Assembly: GCA_029721435.1 (NCBI GenBank) | Contig: CM056574.1 | Location: 74,319,501 to 74,383,500, forward strand | From: Gymnothorax reevesii | Taxonomy: Eukaryota > Chordata > Actinopteri > Anguilliformes > Muraenidae | Length of the DNA: 64,000 nucleotides | Direction of reading: 5' to 3' | Shown here: positions 58,040-64,000 of the stretch, piece after piece | How the letters are laid out: every line of letters begins with the position of its first letter | Numbering within the stretch: position 1 is the stretch's first letter | Made by a program: the position numbers and the translations under genes | The notes under the pieces: model-generated | Database searches by the model: none | What the model saw: only the letters and a program-made list of their open reading frames with translations | What the model was told of the DNA's origin: nothing

Positions 58040-58470
58040 ATTTTCTAAACAATAGTACCATATGGACCTCCCCGGTGACTAAGGCTGTAGCAAGCCCCAC
58101 TGGTGCCGTGTAAGTGCAATCTCAGTGCCACCAGTTCCACATGGATTTAAGCTATTTTAACGACCAAAAGCTAGTAACCTTCATCCACTTAATGCAGCGC
58201 AGAGGCCCTGAAATTCCATCGGACCAAGGCTGCGTAATTTTTCAATCAGATACCACCAACACCATGCGGAACTACTCGGTGACTAAGGCCGTAGCAAGCC
58301 CCACCGGTGCCGTGTAAGTGCTATCTCAGTGCCACCGGTTCCACATGGATTTGCGTAACACTACACCAGTACCATATGGACCTCCCCGATGACTAAGGCT
58401 GTAACAAGCCCCACTGGCACCGTTAATGCATGCTCAGTGCCACTGGTTCCACATGGATTTACTTAACTCA
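58040..58470 (-). repeat. L2 3' UTR tandem repeats, second copy
   Basis: The inverted equivalents of the 3960-4510 array: TTCCACATGGATTT recurs near 58134, 58339 and 58447, with CCTCCCCGGTGACTAAGG-type units between. The extended unit with the CAGATACCACCAACACCATG stretch is present as in the first copy. Confidence 0.83.
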
Positions 58471-58498
58471 GGCTTCCAATATCTTATGAACCCATCAA

Positions 58499-59254
58499 CT
58501 AGGTTTTAGTCAGTCCCATCCGAGCCAAGTAATGTTTTATACATAATGATCTAATCATGATATAATCATAGGCTTGACTAAAAAGGTAAGTTTTTAGCCT
58601 ACTCTTGAACACAGAGACTGTGTCTGAGGCCCGAATGTCCGTTGGGAAATTGTTCCACAAGATTGGGGCTTTGTAGGAGAATGCTCTCCCTCCAGATGTA
58701 ACTCTAGATATAGTTGGAATTTTCAAATATCCAGCACCTTGTGAACGAAGTAATCTTGGAGGGGAGTAAGGAATGAGAAGTGCACAAAGATATTCTGGGG
58801 CCAAATCATTTAAGGCTTTGTAGGTAAGCAGTAGAATTTTATACTCAATTCTAAATTTGACAGGCAGCCAGTGAAGATTTTTGAGTACTGGGCTAATGTG
58901 GTCATATTTCTTCGTCCTGGTCAGAACCCTAGCAGCAGCATTCTGCACTAATTGAAGGCGATTCAGGATAGAACTGGTGCAGCCTGACAGTAAAAAGTTA
59001 CAGTAATCCAGCCGAGAGGACACAAATGCATGAACCATTTTTTTGGCGTCCTGAAGAGAGAGCATTTTTCTCAGCTTAGATATATTTCTAAGATGAAAGA
59101 AAGCCACTTTTATGATATTGTTAATGTGACAGTGCAGAGAGAGTTCTGAATCAAGGGTGACACCAAGGTTTTTTACAACAGCTTTTGCAGAAACCCGGAG
59201 ACTGTCGACGTTGAGAGAAAACTTGAGGAATGTGTCTGAGTGATTTGGGACCAA
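58499..59254 (-). pseudogene. L2 RT C-terminal region
   Basis: The open frame of about 251 residues covers the thumb and C-terminal part (NLGVTLDSELSLHCHINN, SRLDYCNFLLSGC, LHWLPVKFRIEYK, FSYKAPILWNNF). It overlaps the preceding frame by about 100 bases at a frameshift. It is the counterpart of 3220-3891. Confidence 0.87.
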
Positions 59255-59891
59255 TTACCAATATTTCAGTTTTATCTGGATTTAAAGAGAGAAAATTCTG
59301 TGTCATCCATGCTTTAACGGCTTTAAGACACATCTCTAATCTAGTTAGTGGATCGATTTCACCTGGCTTAAAAGATATATAAAGCTGCGTGCCATCTGCA
59401 TAACAATGGTACTTCACGTCATAACTACTTATGATGCTTCCAAGGGGTAGCATGTATAGGGAAAACAGCAGAGGGCCCAGAACAGATCCTTGAGGTATTC
59501 CAAAGTTCACCTTGGAATACTCAGAGGAATTACCATTTACTCTGACAAACTGACATCTATCAGAAAGATAGGACTTAAACCATGAAAGGGCGAGTCCAGA
59601 AATACCAACCAGATTTTCTAGCCTGTGAAGAAGAATATGGTGGTCTATCGTGTCGAAGGCAGCACTTAGATCAAGTAGGACAAGGGAGATGCGGCCACAG
59701 TCCATGGAGAGAAGTAGATCATTCATTACTACAATGAGGGCTGTTTCAGTGCCATGATGTTTTCTAAAGCCAGATTGAAACCTATCATTTACCTTATTCG
59801 TTTGCAAGAAGCAAGTGAGCTGTTGGGCAACACATTTCTCAAGGATCTTGGATAGAAATGGAAGGTTTGAGATCGGCCTATAATTGGCCAA
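59151..59891 (-). pseudogene. L2 RT palm and fingers
   Basis: The frame of about 246 residues has RT motifs in order: YRPISNLPFLSKILEK, FRKHHGTETALI, LLDLSAAFDTIDHHILL, NFGIPQGSVLGPLLF and CYADGTQLY. The last has Gly for the second catalytic Asp, while the copy at 3040 still has YADD. A frameshift after GPKSLRHIPQVF separates it from the C-terminal part. Confidence 0.88.
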
Positions 59892-59927
59892 AACTGTTGG
59901 ATCTAAATTTGGTTTTTTGAGTAGAGG

Positions 59928-60146
59928 CTAAATTTCAGCCATCTTAAATGAAGTCGGAATCAAACCTGAAATCAGGGAAGAATTGATTATGTGCAGAATT
60001 TGACTGCCAAGAATGGGCAGGAGTTCCTTCAGTAATTTACTTGGGATGGGATCTAAGAGACAAGTTGTTGATTTGGAAGTAGAGACCAGTTTGGCAAGTT
60101 CGCTCGGGGATATGGGAGAGAATGAATTACATTGGTTTATATGCAT
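59928..60146 (-). pseudogene. L2 ORF2 linker between endonuclease and RT
   Basis: A short frame reads SPSELAKLVSTSKSTTCLLDPIPSKLLKELLPILG, the usual segment leading into RT in L2/CR1-like ORF2. A stop (59925-59927) separates it from the RT frame. Confidence 0.78.
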
Positions 60147-60235
60147 AGCATGAGGTTTTAAGTTAAGGCCTTCACCAAATGCCAGGGAAGCACTAATATT
60201 TTCTCTAATTTCAATTATTTTGCCACTAAAGAATT

Positions 60236-61390
60236 TTAAAAAATCATCACTGCTGCAGGATGGTGGAATTTTTGAGGGGAACTTGCAGCATGGTTGTTTG
60301 TTAATTTGGCCACTGTTTTGAACAAGAATCGAGGGTCATTTTTATTTTCCTGTATAAGATTTGCAAAATATGACGATCTAGCAACAGACAAAGCCTGCTT
60401 ATACACAACAAGGCTCTCTTTCCAAGCACAATGGAATACCTGGAGTTTAGTGGAGCGCCATTTGCGTTCTAGTTGACGGGATTTTTGCTTTAGAGTCCGC
60501 GTCTGGTCAGTGTACCATGGGGCTGGTCTCTTATTCTGAGTAGCCTTTTTAAATTTCAATGGGGCAACTACATCAAGTGTACTACGGAGGGCATTAGCAA
60601 ACTTACCTGCCATTTCATCAATACAGAGGGGGCTGGCTGGATAATCAAGATAAGTTGGTAGTACTTCAATGAATTGTGAAGATGTTGCGGCAGTAAAAGT
60701 AGGACTTACGTACATCCTATTTTCTAATAATACAGGGTGGGCCAATTGTAGACTGGATGTTAAAAGAAAATGGTCCGATAAGCTGGGATTGTGTGAATGG
60801 ATGTCAACTTTGGCAATCTCAACACCAAAGCTTAAGATCAGGTCTAAAGTATGACCATGAATATGTGTTGGGCCAATGACACTCTGAGTGAAGGCAACCG
60901 TTTCCACAAGATTAGTAAAGATGGATGTCGAAGAATTATCAACCCTCTCGAAATGGAGGTTAAAATCACCCAAAATAACAATTCTATCATAGCTTAAAAC
61001 TAATTCAGAAAGGAACTGCGAGAAATCATGCATGAAGCCAGAATATTGACTGGGTGGCCTATAGACTATCACCAGAGCAATAGACTAAGAAGGGATGGAG
61101 TTCATACTTGCATCAAGATATGAGAAATTCATTAATAGTACCTAAAATGAATCAAATTTATGTTGCAGTTTGGGCACAGAGTGAAAGGAGTCATTATAAA
61201 TAACAGCGACGCCCCCTCCTTTCCGGTCAAGACGGGGGTTATGAGCAGATATAAACCAGGTGGAGAAGCTTCATTCAAAGAGGTGTTCTCATCTGATTTC
61301 AGCCAAGTTTCTGTAAGGCATAGTACATCAAGACTATAATCAGAGATTCATTCGTTCACAAGGGCTGCTTTCGAGTTAAGTGATCTTATA
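60236..61390 (-). pseudogene. L2 ORF2 endonuclease
   Basis: The frame at 60236-61072 has VYRPPSQYSGFMHDFSQFL, ILGDFNLHFE (catalytic Asp/Asn), THIHGHTLDLIL and LSDHFLLTSS (SDH with catalytic His), then the post-endonuclease linker with KKATQNKRPAPWY. Upstream in shifted frames (61073-61390) are remnants of LCLTETWL-like sequence and SLNSKAALVNE, where the copy is cut. Confidence 0.85.
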
Positions 61391-64000
61391 GCAACCGCCT
61401 AGCAATGCCCTAGCAACCACGCGGAACATGATAGCAACCACCTAGCAACTCCCTAGCAACCACCCAGAAAACTATAGCAACCACCTAACAATGCTCCAAC
61501 AATCACTCAGTACACCATAGGAACTGCCAGCAACGCCCAACCACCCAGAACACCATAGCAACTGCCTACCAACGCCCTAGCAACCACCCAGAAAACCATA
61601 ACAACCGCCTAGCAACCACCCAGAACACCATAGCAACTGCCTACCAACGCCCTAGCAACCACCCAGAACACCATAACAACCGCTTAGCAACCACCCAGAA
61701 CACAATAGCAACTGCCTAGCAACGCCCTAGCAACCACCCAGAACACCATAGCAACGGCCTAGCAACCACCCAGAACACCATAGCAACCGCCTAGCAACGC
61801 CTTAGGAACCACCCAGAACACCGTAGCAACCGCCGAGCAAAGTCCTAGCAACCACCAAGAACACCACAGCAACCACCTAACAACCACCGAGAACACCATA
61901 GCAACCACCTAGCAACCACCCAGAACACCATAGCAACTGGATAACAATGCCCTAGCAACCACCCTGAACACCATGGTAACTGCTTAGCAACGCCCTAGCA
62001 ACCACGCAGAACACCATAGCAACCGCCTAGCAACCACCCAGAACACCATAGCAATTGCCTGGCAATGCTTTAGCAACCACCCAGAACACCAAAGCAACTG
62101 CCTAGCTACACCCGAGCAACCAACCAGAACACCACAGCAACCACCTAGCAAAGCCTTAGCAACAATCCAGAACACCAGAGCAACCACCGAGCAACCAACC
62201 AGAACACCACAGCAACTGCCTCGCAACACCCTAGCAACCACCGAGAACATCATAGCAACCACTTAGCAACCACCCAGAACACCATAGCAACTGCCTAACA
62301 ATGCCCTAGCAACCACCCTGAACACCATAATAACTGCTTAGCAACACCCTAGCAACCACCCAGAACACCATAGCAACTGCCTGGAAACGCCCTAGCAACC
62401 ACCCAGAACACCATAGCAACTGCCTGGCAACGCCCTAGCAACCACTCAAAACACCATAGCAACTGCCTAGCAACCGCCTAGCAACCAACCAGAACACCAA
62501 AGCAACTGCCAAGCAACCACCTAGCAACCCCCCAGAACACCATAGCAACCGCCTAGCAACGCCCTGGCAACCACCCAGGACACCATAGCAACTGCCTGGC
62601 AACGCCCTTCCAACCACCCAGAACACCATAGTAACTGCTTAGAAACGCCCTAGCAACCACCTAGAACGCCATTGCAACTGCCTAGCAACGCCTTAGCAAC
62701 CACCTAGAACACCGTAGCAACCGCCCAGCAACCACCTAGAACACCATAGGAACTGCCTAGCAACGCCCTAGTAACCACCCAGAACACCATAGCAACTGCC
62801 TACCAACGCCCTAGCAACCACCCAGTACACCATAACAACCGCCTAGCAACCACCCAGAACACAATAACAACTGCCTAGGAATGCCCTAGCAACCACCCAG
62901 AACACCATAGCAACCACCTAGCAACGCCCTAGCAACCACATTGAACACCAGAACAATTGCATAGCAACCACCTAGAACACCACAGCAACTGCCTAGCAAC
63001 GCCACAGCAACCACCCAGAACACCATAGCAACCCCCTAGCAACGCCCGAGCAACTACCCAGAACACCATAGCAACGGCCTAGCAACCACCCAGAACACCA
63101 CAGCAACCGCCTAGCAACACCTGAGCAACCACCCAGGACACCATAGCAACCACCGAGCAACGCCCGAGCAACCACCAATAACACCACAGCAACCGCCTAG
63201 CAACACCCTAGCAACCATCGAGAACACCATAGCAACCACCTAGCAACCACCCAGAACACCACAGCAACTGCCTAAAAACGCCCTAGCAACCACCCTAAAC
63301 ACCATAGTAACTGCTTAGCAGCGCCCTACCAACCACCCAAAACACCATAGCAACCGCCTAGCAACCACACAGACCACCATAGCAACTGCCTAGCAATGCC
63401 CTAGCAACCACCCAGAACACCAAAGCAACTGCCTAGCAACGCCCTAGCAACCACCCAGAACACCATAGCAACCGCCGAGCAACGCCCTAGCAACCTCCAA
63501 GAACACCACACCAACTGCCTAACAACACCTTAGCAACCACTCAGAACACCATAGCAACTGCCATGCAACGCCCGAGCAACCACCCAGAACACCATAGCAA
63601 CCACCTAGCAATGCCCTAGCAAACCACTCAGAACACCATAGCAACTGCCTAGCAACGCCATAGCAACCACCCAGAATACCATAGCAACCACTTTACAACG
63701 CCCGAGTAACCACTCAAAACACCATAGCAACTGCCTAGCAACCGCCTAGCAACCAACCAGAACACCATAGCAACCGCCTAGCAACACCAAAGCAACCACC
63801 CAGAACACCATAGCAACCGGCTCGCAAAGCCCCAGCAACCACTCTGAACACCATAGCAACTGCCTAGCAACGCCCAAGCAACCACCAAGACCACCATAGC
63901 AACCACCTAACAATGCTCCAACAATCACTCAGAATACCAAAGCAACTGCCTTGCAACGCCGTAGTAACCACCCAGAACACCATAGCAACTGCCTACCAAT
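61388..64000 (+). repeat. TAGCAAC minisatellite
   Basis: The array consists of short blocks C-TAGCAAC joined by CGCC, CACC or CACCCAGAACACCA. The commonest unit is about 43 bases (CCTAGCAACCACCCAGAAC..CACCATAGCAACTGC..CTAGCAACGC), with shorter units of about 32 bases lacking the last block. Units vary by scattered substitutions. The array runs off the window end. The minus-strand frames rich in Leu, Gly, Cys and Trp are translations of the repeat, not genes. Confidence 0.93.

Larger units (their letters stand above)
57776..61390 (-). mobile_element. L2-clade LINE, truncated at both ends
   Basis: On the minus strand this copy runs from the endonuclease (about 61390) through RT (58499-59891) to the 3' UTR (to 57776). 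ORF1 and the endonuclease start are absent; the 3' end lacks about 390 bases including the (TTGAA)n tail found at 5150. It retains the segment deleted from the copy at 1480-5182, so together they define the element's organisation. The 5' break abuts the TAGCAAC minisatellite. Confidence 0.86.

Noticed and set aside
61984..63928. Minus-strand frames rich in Gly, Leu, Cys and Trp in the minisatellite
   Set aside because: They are repeat translations with the same short phrase (GGCYGVLGGC) and no conserved starts.
1..64000. Host protein-coding genes, tRNA or rRNA genes
   Set aside because: No frame outside transposable elements shows a recognisable domain or exon structure, and no tRNA box pair or rRNA segment was recognised by reading. 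A profile search could still find short exons.

Overview
This window looks like repeat-dense, non-genic DNA from a teleost fish. The evidence is the combination of L2-type LINEs with a (TTGAA)n tail, a Tc1/mariner transposon, a Gmr1-like Ty3/Gypsy element whose integrase lies upstream of reverse transcriptase, a CR1/Rex-like LINE and a TAGCAAC minisatellite. I see no host protein-coding gene, no tRNA or rRNA, and no CRISPR. Almost every reading frame is either part of a decayed transposable element or a chance frame inside a repeat. Species cannot be fixed by reading alone.

Positions 1-49480 are a head-to-tail pile of one superfamily of non-coding repeats. There are sixteen recognisable starts (TTAAAGCTGCAAGCAGCG) at 1183, 6514, 8797, 10689, 12076, 15627, 18281, 20921, 25418, 27066, 30503, 33062, 36945, 39680, 43161 and 45890. 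Fourteen copies are family A and two (36945, 45890) are the related family B. A family A copy has a hairpin-rich head, one to four internal monomers of about 0.91 kb, a tail ending near CTCGCAGCAGAATAA, an AAG/AAT microsatellite, and often one to four copies of a short hairpin-tipped module ending in GGGCCCTAA. The next copy starts directly after it. No coding capacity is visible, so these look non-autonomous. The layout (structured ends, tandem repeats in the middle, 3' hairpin, AT-rich target) most resembles helentron-derived HINE/DINE elements, but that is inference.

Nested in the array are an internally deleted L2 LINE (about 1480-5182) that keeps an open esterase-type ORF1, a full-length Tc1-like transposon with perfect 30-bp inverted repeats and a single frameshift (34821-36329), and a LINE 3' fragment (about 46493-47182) lying between two roughly 210-bp direct repeats. 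An 82-bp near-perfect palindrome lies at 48417-48498.

Positions 49490-51104 hold a third hairpin-ended repeat (element C) followed by two isolated hairpin tips of other families in AAT arrays. Positions 51329-55575 are a decayed Gmr1-like retrotransposon: LTR remnant, SCAN-like capsid with CCHC knuckle, protease, integrase, partial RT, RNase H, 3' LTR. Positions 56651-57570 are a CR1/Rex-like RT on the minus strand. Positions 57776-61390 are a second L2 copy on the minus strand that shares its 3' UTR minisatellite with the first. From about 61388 to the window end is a minisatellite built from TAGCAAC-containing units.

The elements do not form a pathway. What links them is nesting and serial insertion: the hairpin-ended repeats formed the platform, later elements landed in them, and recombination between their sub-repeats then deleted or duplicated segments.
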